A DNA stretch of 64,000 bases from Talinum fruticosum (GCA_021018815.1 JAITYX010000009.1:7938501-8002500); one strand, 5' to 3'. Numbered from the stretch's first letter, positions 36,500 to 49,251 are shown. The notes: generated from the letters alone by a model not told the origin. Numbers and translations are program-made.

Positions 36500-39400
36500 T
36501 AAAGACTCAAGTATAACTCTCTATCTCTCTATAGTTTTGATTCTAAGTCATTTTGAGCTTTTAAGAAACCCATATCTATGTTTTCATTATTTTCCGATCC
36601 ACTCGAAACCATTTATCAAGCATAACACTCTTAGCCAGTGTTTCGACTCACTCACAAATAACTCGAACAATGTCATCAATAAATAATTTCATAAACACTT
36701 TAAATTCCGAGTACTAACTTGATGTTCAAACTAAAAATGAATTACAACGTTAATTCTACTTTCTAAGTCAACGTACTTAATGAAATTGTTTACTTGATCA
36801 AGTTTATTATTCTGATTCTTTATTCTTACTAACTCGATCATTTTAAGGATTGAATCTAGATGGAATTGGAACCTAATGAATATTATACTCGGAAAATTCC
36901 ATTCTTTTAGGTTGAAGATAATTAAATGCTTAATTACTTTGAATTAGTTATTATCTTTGCCTTATCTTAGACCAAAGTATTTTTATACTTTGAGTAACAC
37001 TTTGATTTTCTTTTTAGGTTGATTAACATAGTTTAATCTATTTTTGAAAAGCAAAAGCAACCGATTTCTAGCCGTTAAACACCATCGGACAAAAATCAGC
37101 CATTTTTGGACATGACTTAGACACCGTGTCGGGGTTGTTTGTTTCCAAATCCAGTAAACTTCAACTTTGAGTCCAACAGTTGTTTCCACCCTAGAATTCA
37201 GTCACAACCGGATGGATGGACCACTTTTTGAGCTAAGAACCCGTAACACCCCTAGACCCACCCCAGGAGTATTACATGCCGGGGTTCCCGAGAAGAACCC
37301 CTAAGGTCTGCTTAAGATCTTAACTTGGGGTTAATAACCCTTTCTTGGATTGGCGGAAGCGCGGTTCTAGGTTTTCGAAGGTTTTTCTGAAAATTTCGGC
37401 AGAGTTTCCTCCGTAATATGGCTAATCCCATAGGCTTAAAGCCCTAACCCCGCACGAAACACAATCTTAAACTCAACGAGCCACACACTCGGAGTATCAA
37501 CAACACAACCTCAACGAGCTACACGCTCGGAGTAAACACATCGAGCTTTTGTATTCATGGTCAAAACTTAAGTTCAAATACAACCTATCTTTACAACATC
37601 CTTACAAACAAAAGACAAATAAACATGCAGTAAGACCAGCATCTCCTATCCGATCGCTATTTCGAAAGCCAAAGGCAACTCCTGCGAGTCTTAACCTCGT
37701 ACTGAAATGTTGGTGAGGTCATGAGCTCCACTAGCCCAGTGAATAATCCAAACCCAACCCCGGTTTCACTTTGCACATTAATTCATTAACAAACACACGT
37801 AAGTTCACAACTCATTCATAACATGCAATTCAAATTATACATGCTCATGACATGCGAGATTCTAAACTTACCAACTTGCCGAGAAACATAATGACATCAC
37901 TTACTCATGAATTCAATCAAACATACTTCATTCATCTTTCTACGCAAGTAAGTCATAGAATCATTCATCATGTAAATCATTCATCACGTAAATCATATCT
38001 TAGTTCTTATCGTATTCATTTCTTACGAAATCGGGATTTGTTCTTCTCCTTATTCTTTTTCTTGAGTTCAATCATGCATTTCATAAATCATCCATTCGTT
38101 CTTTCTTGTTCGTCATGCATGATCATTCGTTTCTTCATATCATAATTCTTTTAAGTCTTCTTAGTTTCGAATGGAAAGAAGATTTATGTTCCGTTCTAAA
38201 GACCCAGTTCTTGGAGCCAAAATAATTCGTGGGCTCGGTTCACCGAGGCATACAATTCTTGGCCTCAAGGTAAAACAATTCGTGGCCTAGAGGCAGCCTC
38301 CCTTCCTTGAAGGACGCATACTGTCAATAATTCTTGGAAGCAATTCAATTCGTGGCTTCGGGTTGACGAGACACTTCTATGGCCATAGCTTCGGAGGGTT
38401 CTTTAATTTGTGGGGTCTTAGATCAATAACACAATCCTTTCTCCCTTCTTTAGTTCTTTATGTTTCTTATCTTATTATCTTCTTATTACTTATACATAAG
38501 ATATACTTAATTCATATAATTCATGCTCAACACGTTCATGCGTAACTTCTTCAAAACAAGCAATTCACATAAGCAAATTCTAACTCAAGTACGATCAATT
38601 CATTTCACATACGCATGCTTATGTCATTTATCATCGATGTAATTCGGGGTAAACACATAATCACATAAACATGCCAACTAGGATTCCTAATCAATACACT
38701 CATCGTTTTCATGATCGCGTATTATCGCGTATAAGTGATTAATGGTTCTATATCTTTTCTTAATCGATATATATCCTTTAGTCTAGCCACATAGCTTCTT
38801 AAATTTCAGTTCTCAATTCAAGTTACTCATTTAGTTCCGATTTTGCTCAAAACAGAACATTTTCACTTAAAATTGCATATCTTCCAATCTACTCATCCAA
38901 TGCATACCAAATTTTACAGGAAATTTCCATAAATTGCCATGAAGCTGCAGTAAAATTTTCAGGAAATTTAGGCTACGCATGAATTCACAGAAATTCGGAC
39001 AACATGCTTAATTCATAGAAATCTGCACATGAATCATGAAATTAACTTTCGATTTTCCCCTAATTCTCGCTCAAGCTAATCTCATCTAATTCTCAACAAT
39101 CATGCTCAATAATACTTAAACATCACAAATTCGGAACTAAATATCACATAATCACAACATGCTCTTTGATTCGTGAGTTGCTAGTTTTGTAAATTTAGGC
39201 CTCGACTTCTTCAATTAACTTAGGGTTTCTAATTTCATGCTTTGAATTCATGTTCAATCCACCTAATTCATTTTATTTTAGAGGATGAATTCAGGTTACG
39301 CACCTTGAATTCTTAGAGGTTCTAACAATTTCGGTTTTGGAGAGATTGAATTTCGATTTCGAATTGGGTTTTGCTTCCTTTTCTTCCTCCTTTCGCTGCC

Positions 39401-40876
39401 CTCGTTGCTCTCTTGCCCTCGATTCCTGTACTTCGACTCTCCTTCTTTCGCCCTCTACTTCTCTTTCCTTTCTCCTTCGTCCGCCGCTTGTCCTCGGGCA
39501 GGCCCGCCGGCTGCCGGTTTCCGGCGTTCCTCTCGCTCCTACTCCCGCTCACTCTTCCTCTCTCTCCGTTCGTTCTGCTCCCTCTCGCTTTCCCGTTCCT
39601 TTGTCTCTCGCTTCTTTCGTTCCCTTGTTTCTAGTTCTACTCCTTCTTCTTTCTTTCGCTCCCCTTTCCTTTGCTTTGCTCGGCCTCCCGAGCTCTCGCT
39701 CTCCCTTGCCCACCGGCAGCGGCGCCTTACCGTTCGAGCGGCCACCGCCCTCTCGCGCTCTCTCCTCTCTCGTTTTCCCATGTTTTTGCGTCCCCGTTCT
39801 TTTCTTTCCCTGCTTCGCTTCGCTTCTTTGGTCCTCCTCTTTTGTTCTCAATCCCAATTTCTCTCTCCTCTTCTCCTAAGCACACCTAATTAAGCTGCTA
39901 ACTTTCAATTGGACCCTCTCTTTCTCTTTACTTAATCTTGATAGGTCCTCCTCAAATGCCAAAAATCTCCATTTCTCATTTCCTTTTCTTTTTATTTTAA
40001 TTGGGGCCAACTAGCTTCATAAGGCCCAATCTAGCTAGCCCACGCTCGGGTTTCAATTCTCGGCTTATAATTCGACTCGGAAAAATTCTAATTCACTTAA
40101 TTTAATAATTTCAAATTTTTCACTTAACTTTTAGTAGCTTAATTCATTACCGGGCAAGCACCTGAAATTTCTGGGTCTCATAGGACCACCACTCAACGTT
40201 CATATTACAAAGGATCCTTTTCCGAGTGATTCGGACTAGCCATCACAATGGCTATTGAAGCTCACCAGTCCGGAACAAGTCTCAACGGCTATTTTTCCCT
40301 ATTGTGTATAAATAAAAGCCACTCTACAAGACTCGGAAGATTGTTGAACACATTTATGAACACTTAGCGCATACTTACTCAATCTTCAACGTACAACTCT
40401 AATTCCGTAATTCTTACTTTCCGAGTTGTAAAGGAAAGTCTTGTAAACACTTCTACTCGTTTTACTTTCTTCTAAGTCCTTTGATTGACTTGTAAGGGTT
40501 AAGTCAGCCGAGTTTCCCTAGTCTGTAAAGGGTATCTCGGTTAGGAAGTACTAGATCGAGATAAGGGAATTTCGAGTCTAGGAAAACTTGTAATTGAATT
40601 GTATAAGGGAGCAATTCAGTAAAGAGTCGATCCTTGTATTTTGTGGATTCAAAATAGTGGATTTGACTTGGTGTTTGGACTAGCATTATCCGTGGTTTTC
40701 TCGCCCGGGAAGGTTTGCACGTATTTCTCGTGTACTTGCACTTTCGAGTTCATTTTAGACTCATAATTGTTTTCTATGTCTGTTTAGTGCAAAACACTTT
40801 GTATTTTCTCAAAATCTTCCATCATCCTATTCGCCCCTCTCTAGGTTAACTTAGTCTCTCCAAGAGGAAACTTTCA
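36500..40876 (+). mobile_element. 3' LTR of copia copy A, split by a solo gypsy LTR
   Basis: Two pieces, 36500-37241 and 40188-40876, join to an old LTR of the TGAAG...CTTCA family. The start has decayed to TAAAGACTC next to the polypurine tract. The end is CTCTCCAAGAGGAAACTTTCA. Family landmarks are present: GTTTTGATT..AAGTCATT, a TTTATACTTTGAG block, ACAACCGG/CAACGTTC segments, a TATA box (TGTATAAATAAAAGCC at about 40298), and the final CACCCTA-type end. The next bases (GCCGA) do not match those before it, so no TSD can be scored: the 5' half of the element is gone. Confidence 0.75.
37242..40182 (-). mobile_element. Solo Ty3/gypsy chromovirus-type LTR with decayed TSD
   Basis: A 2.94-kb LTR of the same family as those at 56795 and 61030, lying within the older copia LTR. 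Its ends have lost canonical bases (CGTAACACCCC for TGTAACACCCC; GGGTCTCATA for GGGTCTTACA). The flanking 5-mers are GAACC (37237-37241) and GGACC (40183-40187), a TSD with one transition. Removing one TSD restores the continuity of the copia LTR. It contains a GC/CT-rich core (39360-39880) whose long ORFs are low-complexity. Confidence 0.87.
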
Positions 40877-41228
40877 GCCGAAATCCAAATTTGAGAAGTA
40901 GAATGGGCGAAGGCTAGGTATGAGAAATTGATTCTATTATATGAGCGACGGTTACTGAGCTTTACACAATGTCAAAATATACCAAATGCGGATATCAAAG
41001 GCATTCAATAAAAAGGTCGGACCACATAACTTAAACACAGGTGATATTGTCCTTCGAGAAATTAAGCTCCTATCGAAGACCCAAGGGGTAAATTTAGACT
41101 CAAATGGCAAGGGCCATATATCCTCGATCAAATTCCGCCTAGAGAGGCAATTAAGTCGAAGGATTTAGACGACGAAGTGTATTTCCAATGTATAAACTTC
41201 GACCAATTGAAGAGATATTATGCTTAGC
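40877..41228 (+). pseudogene. Integrase C-terminus of an Athila/Tat-type gypsy element, decayed
   Basis: In broken frames it reads EVEWAKARYEKL, then ISKAFNKKVGPHNLNTGDIVL and LRPIEEI, the familiar end of non-chromoviral plant gypsy integrases (W..AR...L...EKRL..., then AF(D/N)KKVRPR...GDLVL). It is cut on the left exactly at the end of the copia LTR (40876), so the copia element or a recombination removed the rest. Whether it belongs with the solo LTR at 34530 cannot be shown. Confidence 0.7.
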
Positions 41229-42428
41229 ATATTACTAAACAGTCAACATGAAAACCGACCTAGAATAGCCAGGCCCATACCAGGCCAACCGATTGTGCGG
41301 TGTTGGCCCATCACAGTGGCCTATGGTCCCTTTTCTCGAAAATTCCTAGAGTGGTCCATAATTGTTTTCCAACGATGGTCCATAATTATTTTTCGGATAA
41401 GTATTTATTATTTTTCAAGGCCGGTCTGATTTTAAGTATTATTATTTGTGAGCAACGCAAATAAAAATTAATAAAGCATGAGAGTAAGCATAAAACTTGC
41501 TTTTTACTTTATTAATATATAAGGATAAGCCTACTACTCATCCCGATACATAGTAAGGGAAATAAATCCATGCATACTACTTGGAAATAAAATCAAACCG
41601 AGGCAAAATAATTCTAAAAAGTAAATTCCAAAGCTAATCCTAACAGTAGAAATCAAATAGCAGAGTTAAGCTAAGCCCTAGTCCATCTTTGTTTTCATTC
41701 ATTTTGGATCGCTAGACTCTCTAGTGTCTTCCTAAGTCTATTTCTTCACTTCCGCTAAGTAGTAGACTCTCCTTTGTTCTTGTTCTTTTACTTCAACTTC
41801 TCTTGTACGAGCCTCTTTACTTATTTACGGGATAACCTCTCAAACTTAGAGTGCTCGGAATAGCATGAGCACCCCTTCAAATTTCCCGTTCTCTACCCCT
41901 CGGTGCCATGTGCGTCAAAGGTCAAGTTCAAGCAATCCACACCGGATGGAATTCATATAGGAGCATCCCTCGGCTTCGCCAATCTCAACGAGTTCAACCA
42001 TTACCCATTCTAAGACTAGACTTGGCTAGTGGTGTTTACCTGGAACCATGAAGTAGATGGCCCACAATCCATCTATGGGATATGCTCGCACCCAGCTCAT
42101 CTATCTCATGACGTGGTCCGGAAAGCAATATGTACTCCATTCGAGACCTTACATACGCACGTAAGGATGCTTGGGAATGTGTCCTAGACTGGTTTAGGTA
42201 CCCTTACTTGATGCACCATTGGTCTAAAGGGGTAACGCGCAACCACACCTTTAATCTCGCATGAAGACTCATGTATGATTGACCTTACCCCTTTCATGTT
42301 TTAAATTCAAGCCATTCATATAATTTTAGGATTAAGTAAGAAGCATCCTAAAAAAACTCACAAAATTAATTCATTTGGTATGATTAACCCTTGACTAACC
42401 TAAGACTTAAACTTTGAAAGATATATCT
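41229..42428. other. Unassigned, probably gypsy 3' non-coding sequence
   Basis: No gene and no motif I recognise. It follows the integrase end and runs to the start of the next copia LTR. A long 3' non-coding stretch is usual in Athila/Tat elements, which is the only reason for the suggestion. Confidence 0.35.
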
Positions 42429-43778
42429 TGAAGTCTTAGACTCGGCTTTATTTCGTAAAGTAGAAACTAACTCGATCATCAAAGCCGAGCCTGATCGACC
42501 CACTTAGTTTCAACGAACCGACTCACTCAGCCAGACTTAGACATTGATTTTTCCAATATACTTTCATATCTAACATGTTAATTTTAACAGTCAATCTTCA
42601 TAAAATAAATTGGAATTAATCGAGTGTGTTGTAATTAATTAACTATGCATAAGTGAAAAATGTCTAAATAACTCATGTGCCCCTTACGTTTGAACACTTT
42701 GTACATGAGTTTTGACATATCCGGAACCTAAATTTATTGAATATTAGATTTGAAAAATTTTAGATTAATAGATTAAGGATAATTTGTCTTTGAACACTTT
42801 ATTTGGACTAATTCTAATCGAGTTATGGACTAAAGTATTTTTGTACTTTGAGAACCATTCCTTATTGTTTTTACATGTTTGCTAAAGTCAAATTATCTAA
42901 AAAAGATAAACCAAAGGCTTCATTATTGTTGAAGCTCGCTAGACAGTAAAAGTCGGAAAATTTGGATGTGTTCGAATTAGTCGACAACCCTATTTGTTGT
43001 TGTTTTGGGTAATATTCTATTTTTTTCTACCTGAAAATTTCAGTTTTCTAGAGTTGGTAAAATAGCTTTTGGAAGCTAGGACCTAGTCACAACGACTATT
43101 TTAAGATGGTACGAAATGGAGTCATCGGACTATCCGTTGTAACAACAATTTAACTCGGATGTTCCAAGTAGAAGACTCAACAATTGTTTTCTCAAAGCGG
43201 ACTATTTAAAGAAGCCTTAACGCAACATTCCGAATGAGGAACAAGAGGTGAATTTATAATACATGTCTAGCTTACAACTCCTACTCTGTACTCTTAATTT
43301 TCGAAATTGTAATCCTTAGTTAGAAAATCTTGTAATCATCTCTTACATCTCAAACACTTCCTTCCCTTGATTGAGTTAATAACGTAACTTTAACTCGGTT
43401 GTCCCAAGTTGATAAGGGAACTTTAACAGTCAGATAAGGGAATTTCTAAGTCTAGGAAAACTATCATAGATTTATAGAAGGGAATAAATCCGGGTAGTCT
43501 TGTTTATTGTAATTGAGGATTCAATTAGTGGATTTGACTTAGTGCTTGGATTGGCACTTGTCCGAGGTTTTTACCCAAGGACGGTTTCTTTGTTAAATTT
43601 CCTTGTCTTATTTTCTCTATTTGTCTAAGTCGATCTCGACTCAATTCTTCTTCTAACCGAGCTTAGTGTTGAACATTTCGTGCGATTCCGAGAGCTTAGT
43701 TTACTTGAACTTTTATTTACGTAAAAATCGCCAACACCTATTCACCCCCTAGGGTCACTTCTCCAAAATGAACTTTCA
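42429..43778 (+). mobile_element. 5' LTR of copia copy C
   Basis: Old member of the TGAAG...TTTCA LTR family. It starts TGAAGTCTTAGACTCGG and ends TCTCCAAAATGAACTTTCA. It shares the GGACTAAAGTATTT..TACTTTGAGAACC block and the ATTCACCCCCTAGGGTCACTT end with the younger copies, and is followed directly by a primer-binding-site-like sequence and gag. Length 1350 bp. Confidence 0.75.
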
Positions 43779-43779
43779 A

Positions 43780-43793
43780 TAAGTATTAGAGCC
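43780..43793 (+). promoter_or_regulatory. Decayed primer binding site of copia copy C
   Basis: TAAGTATTAGAGCC lies two bases after the LTR end. It is a mutated form of TGGTATCAGAGC, complementary to the 3' end of initiator tRNA-Met, used by most plant LTR retrotransposons to prime minus-strand DNA. Confidence 0.65.
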
Positions 43794-43835
43794 TAGCCTT
43801 CTCTTAAGGAAGTAACACTCCGAAGTCTAAAGATC

Positions 43836-45389
43836 ATGGTTCATCACAATGGTTAATTCGAAAATGGAAGATCATTCACAAGGAGACCTAAGTTCAAGGG
43901 CTCCAACTTCGCCCATTGGACGAAACTAATGCAATGCTTCATACAAGACCTAAACAAGGAAGTAAGGGACATCATCACTTATGGGAACTATGTCCCAATG
44001 AAGTAAATTATCAATGAAACGAGTGTAATAATTGAAGAAAGATTACACAATAGACAAAAGAGAAAGGCATAAGAAGAGCCATACAAGTAATGAACATGTT
44101 AATGTGTGCATTAGTTTCATATGGGTTTAATAGGGTCTCAGCTACGACACAACCATAAAAGTGTGGGACACCTTAGTGACCACATAAGAAAAGGAACAAG
44201 TTAGGTTAGGTAGACCAATATCGGTTAGTACCTCCACAAGTACGAGCTATTCAAAATTGAGGCTAATAAGAGTATTACTAAGATGTATGTAAGTTTTACT
44301 GAGATAGTAAACAAACTAAAATCTCTCGATAAGAAGATGTCAAATGAAGAAGTGGTCGAAAGCTTCTAAGATATCTTTCCAAGAAGAAATAAGGTCCAAA
44401 GGTGACAAAGATCGAAGAATCTCGGGATCTCAACAAACTAAAGCTTGATGAGCTTATTGGAAAACTTCGACCCATGAGCTACATCTCCAAAAGGATGAAA
44501 CCGAGGTCGATTAACAAGGAATGTTGCATTGATAGCCTTAAAAGAAGCTAGATGAAGTCCATGTAGTTCAAACACAAAAGAGGACCTAATGGTACTTCAT
44601 GCCGAGGCGTAAAAAAGATGATGAAACGCAAGAAGTGGTAGAAGAAGCGAAGAAATGAGGTTCTCCAAAAGGACAGATAAGGTAAAACCTCTATTTCTCC
44701 TAACACTTCTTTTAGTAAAAACTATGGGTGCTTTAAGTGCAGTAGCAAGGAACATATGGTTAAGAACTAGCCAAAGAGGAAAAGAGATTACAAAAAGAAA
44801 AGCCATGGTGGCTACATAGAGTGAATACGAATTAGAAGGTGAGGAAGACACCGAGGATGAATCCAAGTATCCGATGGCAATGACTAACTCAAACACAAAA
44901 ATTGTGTTAGAACAAGACTCATCGATTCAAAGGAAAATGATCATCAAGAGGTAATTAATACAATCTTAAGTTCTCTAAGAAACATCTCGCTAAATACACT
45001 TTTACTTTAGAGGAAAATTCCAATTCTAATTCTTCCCTCTTTTAAGAAAGATTTGAGTATTTACAAACTAAGAACACTGTTTTGAAAAGAGGATTTAGAA
45101 AAACTACGACTTTGCATTAAGGTACTTGAAACCTCTCACAAGATAGTGAGACTAAGTCTCGAGAACCTAAAAGAATGAGATTTTGAAGAAAAAGTCGGAA
45201 GAGTCTCGAAACTTGGTTTTAAAATGTAACCAAAGCCATAAAAACATTGATCTTTTTCTAGGTTCTCATTGTGTTTCTTTTAGAAAAGAAGATTTGAGAT
45301 TTAACTCAAAAAAGGAGGATAAATCCTGTTTGATTTTTTTTTCCAAAAAGGATTCTAGAAAAATCACTTTTAAAAAGTTGAGCACAATC
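43836..45389 (+). pseudogene. copia gag (copy C), decayed and truncated
   Basis: Begins ATG (43836), MVHHNG, then a stop. The following frames give KFKGSNFAHWTKLMQCFIQDLN, a typical copia gag opening (F.G.NF..W...M), then a zinc-knuckle stretch CFKCSSKEHMVKN (about 44733-44775, last Cys lost) and a basic/acidic tail. It matches copy A gag up to the KAEHGP-like position and ends abruptly at 45389, where a minus-strand copia LTR starts. Pol is missing. Confidence 0.75.
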
Positions 45390-46335
45390 CGAAGGTTTGC
45401 TCTAGAGAGTATCGATCACCCTAGGAGAGGGGGGAGGGCGATGAATAGGGTGAGAAGGAAATTTTGCTCGAATAAAAGATTCTCTCGCAAAGTATAAGCT
45501 TAGAAAAAGCAGCTTCCGAGTCTACAATGAACTTAGAATGACAGAACATAGAAAATTACATGCAAACCCTCCCGGTGCGAGAAAACCATGATCACTCGTC
45601 AATCCGGACACCAAGTCATATCCACTATGTTGAATCCACAAAATACAGGGACCGACTCATACGTAATTGCTACTTAGACAATTTAATTTAATTGCTACTT
45701 AGACAATTTAATATAGATTTTCCTAAGCACAAAAATTCCCTTATATGTCATAGTACTTCCTAACCGAGATGCCCTTTATAGCTAAGGATAACCGAGCTGA
45801 GTTAACCTTTATAGCTTAGTCAAGGGATATTACAAATAAATAAAGTAAGAGTAAGAATGATTATAAGACTTCTTCTTTTCAACTTAGAAGTTGAGAAAAC
45901 TCGAAGTACAAAGTTGAAAGGTAGAAAAGATTGAGAGAGTAAAATTTGAGTTCGGCTTCAACAATCGTCAATCTTTTAAGTCTTGTAGGATGACTTCTAT
46001 TTATACTCAACCCACCACATAGCCTTTATGACTGATTCTGGAATGGGAAACTTAATTAGCCGTTGTAACGGATAGTCCGAGTCCCTTAGAAAAGGAACCG
46101 TTGTAGATATGAACGTTGTGCTTTAGTCCTTGGCTCAAAAGGTTGTTCAATCCACTAGTTGTGGCTAAAATCTAGGGTGGAAATAGCCGTTAGACTCAAA
46201 GTCGAAGTTTACTCGGAAATGAAAACAAACAACCCTTATACGGTGTCTAAGCCTCGTATCGAAACAGATGACTTTTATGTCTCGCTGGTGTTTAACGGTG
46301 AGAAACCGGTTGCTTTTGCTTTTCAAAATGAGTTT

Positions 46336-47938
46336 TGAAGGTTTGCTCTTGGAGAGGCTAAGTCACCCTAGAGGGGAGTGAATAGGGTGATGATGAAATT
46401 TGCTTGAAATTTAAAATAGATATGAATTTGAGGTGAGCGAGAGTCAAGGATGAACTCGAAAAGCACCGACTCGGAGTTCAGTGAAGAGTGAAGAAACAGA
46501 TTAAACGGAACTTTAAAACCTGTCCGAGTCTAGAATGCACTCGGAAAAGTAATAACTCGAAACTACGTGGAAACCCTCCTGGGGCGGAAAACCACGGACC
46601 ATGCTAATCCAAGCACAAAGTCAAATCCACTATTTTGAGTCCACAAAATACAATAGATCGACTCAACCCGAGTTGCTCCCTTAGACAACTCCTTACAAGT
46701 TTTTCCTAGACTCGAAATTACCTTATCCAATTTAGCACTTCCTAACCGAGATAACCCTTACAAGTTAGGGACAACCGAGCTGAGTTAACCCTTACAGCTC
46801 GGTCAAGGGACCTTACTTAGAAAGTAAGAAAGAGAGTTTGTAATCGAATACAAGACCTTACAACTCGGAGAAATATTAAATACGTAATTGGAGTTATAAG
46901 TAGAAGATTGAGAATAAATACAATGACTTTTGCTCAAGTATGTGTATTAACAATTGGTTCAAGCAATCTTCTTGTCTTGAAGGATGGCTTCTATTTATAG
47001 ATGACCAAGCAGACTTAGCCGTTGTGTCCTTTTTCCGACTGGAAGTCCCTTGTGACCATTGTAATGGATTTTCCGAGTCACTTAGAAAATATCTCGTTGA
47101 GATATGAACGTCGGGCAACGGCTCTTGACTCCTTTGGAAGTCCCAAAACCACCGATGGTGTCTTGAAAAATAAGGTGGAAACCACCGTTGAGCTTGGTGT
47201 TGCAGATTTCCAGCTTTGGAAACAGACAACCCCGACCCAGTGTCCGGGGCTAGGTCGAGGTGGAAAAAGCCTTGTCTGCTGGGTGATTTGACGTTTTGAA
47301 GCTCAGGCTACTTTTGCAATTCAAAAATAGGATAGCCTTGTTTGAATAATCAACAAAAGTAAATCAATTTGGTTCTCAAAGTATAAAATACTTTGGTCCA
47401 AGATTAGACACGAGATAATAAAATAATTAAGATAATTAATTGCGTAATTATTTGAGTCGAAAAGGAATGGAATTTTCCGAGTCTAATATCCATGATGCTT
47501 AAATTCCATCATAGTCGAGTCTAGAAGATAATCAAGTCGGATAAAGAATATCGGAGTAAACAAACTTGATCTAGACTAAACAAAGTTCAAATAAATTATG
47601 CCGACTTAGAATAGTAAATTAACAATGTAATTCCTGGAACATGAAGTCGAATTGAGTTTATGCTCGTGAAAGAAAGTGTTTGAACATGCGATATACGTGA
47701 GTGTTGAGTGACTCGAACCGAGTGTGAAGTGGCATGTAGAACTATGCTTTCGAGTCGGTGGGAGTCAAACGTAAACATATACAGTAGTTCCTATAACACT
47801 CAGAGAAAATGCTATATCACTCGTAAAAGTTTCTAAGCACATGGAATGACTTGAAATCAAAACTCTATAAGAGATGAAGTCTTATACCCGATTCCTCGAT
47901 GGAACTCGAAAAGTGTAAGTATAAAGTCCGAGTCTTCA
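46336..47938 (-). mobile_element. Solo copia LTR inserted in an older LTR of the same family, TSD AGTTT
   Basis: Ends are TGAAGGTTTGCTCTTGG and CCGAGTCTTCA on + (TGAAG...CTTCA on the element strand), flanked by perfect AGTTT copies (46331-46335 and 47939-47943). Length 1603 bp, no internal region. It sits in the same orientation as the host LTR. Confidence 0.93.
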
Positions 47939-47989
47939 AGTTTAAATCACTTTAATTAACCTACATAAGCAAATAAAAATGGTACTTAA

Positions 47990-48081
47990 AGTATAAAAAT
48001 ACTTTGGGCCAAGATTAGGTAATGACAGAAAATTAAGTATAAAAATACTTTGGGCCAAGATTAGGTAATGACAGAAAATTA
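47990..48081. repeat. 46-bp tandem duplication within the old copia LTR
   Basis: AGTATAAAAATACTTTGGGC and the following bases through GACAGAAAATTA are repeated exactly side by side (47990-48035, 48036-48081). Confidence 0.9.
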
Positions 48082-48360
48082 ATTTAAATAATTAAGCATT
48101 TAATTATCCTTAACCCGCATAAATGGAATTTTTTGAGTCCAATATTCAATAGGTTCTAATTCCATTTTATGTCTATCTTTTAGATGGATGAAAAGTTAAA
48201 ATTATATAGACACAATACATCAAATTTTCCAAATAAATAATTTCGGTTAATAAGTATGGCTTAGAAAGATGAATTAACGTAGTAATTCCTTTTCAATATT
48301 TGCAATAAGTCGAGCTCGGAATAAGTTATGCATGTGAAATTATTTACGCAGGACAACTGT

Positions 48361-49251
48361 CTAAGTTGCATCCGAGCAGGTCAGAAACCTAGAGATAAGC
48401 ATTTTACACAAGAAATGGTTTTTGCGTAGGTAAGATAGATATGAAAACTTAAAGATGAGATGGCTCAAGAAATTTTTGTGGATCATTTGGAAGCTCCACT
48501 TCAAAGTGTGTAAAAATAGTGGAGAGGAGAGCTCCAAAAGGTAGAGGGGCTTTCTTCGATATAAGGGAACATAAGCTATTTGATTAATAATGAAAGGGAA
48601 GAGGTCAACCTCATATCCCTTAAGAATGTCATAAAAAACCTTGAGAACCTTGCTGTTGGGGTTCTCCTTGGATAGAATGAAGAGTAGATAAGATAGAATG
48701 AATAGAATGGATAGAATGAGAACACGATTCTCATCAAGAAAAAGCATAGAAGTCTAGCCTCGGACTTCATATGAGTTACCGAAAAGGTCTTTTTAGACTT
48801 TAGGATGACTCGAGCATTTTTGTCAAAGAAATTATTCGCTATTTCAGTGAAGGGGATGGGATTTGAGTTCGAAAGAGATCCGAACCTCAAAGAGTTTGTG
48901 AAGAAGAGGAAGATTGACAATAATGTTCTTCCCCTGAACAAGTGAATAGACAACATTGTCCTTTGTGGCCATGTTCAAATAGAATTCCGAGACTAGCTCG
49001 GGATAGATGTAATCACGTAAACACAGTACTTAAAAATGCTTATTTTGAGAAGTGGTTTGATCCACTAGATTTTGGTGGAAAAGAAGAATTTCTCTTCCAG
49101 GAAATAGTGTTTTGAGACAATAGAATGTTTTGGCTGATCAAAGGCAGGAGCCTTACCTTTTGAGGGGTCCGTGGATCCTCAAGTTGGGAAACTCGGGTTC
49201 CAACCTTTTGGTGGTCGACCCTCCTTTAGTAGCACTTCCTCTGTTTGGCAT
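48361..49251 (-). pseudogene. Third (env-position) ORF of copia copy B
   Basis: Starts with an intact ATG at 49251 (MPNRGSATKGGSTTKR), matching the PKRGSAIEGG start of copy A. It continues in broken frames through FFFSTKI.WIKPLLKI, an FFDKNARVILKSKKTF stretch and ENPNSKVLKVFYDILKGYEVDLFP, which aligns with copy A. No signal peptide is evident. The function of this ORF is unknown; the name env-like in the literature reflects its position. It ends where the truncated 3' LTR begins. Confidence 0.65.

Larger units (their letters stand above)
45390..48360 (-). mobile_element. 3' LTR of minus-strand copia copy B, split by a younger solo LTR
   Basis: Outer pieces 45390-46335 and 47944-48360. On + it starts CGAAGGTTTGCTCTAGAG (TGAAG decayed to CGAAG). 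The far end lacks the first 200-300 bp of the LTR (no CCGAGTCTTCA end is seen) and runs directly into the third ORF. It is nested against the gag of copy C at 45389. Internal family landmarks (ATACTTTGGGCCAAGATTAGG, AATTCCATTTTATG) are clear. Confidence 0.72.

Noticed and set aside
39337..39893. ORFs of 160-180 codons inside the solo gypsy LTR
   Set aside because: CT-rich LTR core; the same kind of ORF recurs at 58926-59453 and 63162-63682 with frame-shifting indels, so there is no coding constraint.
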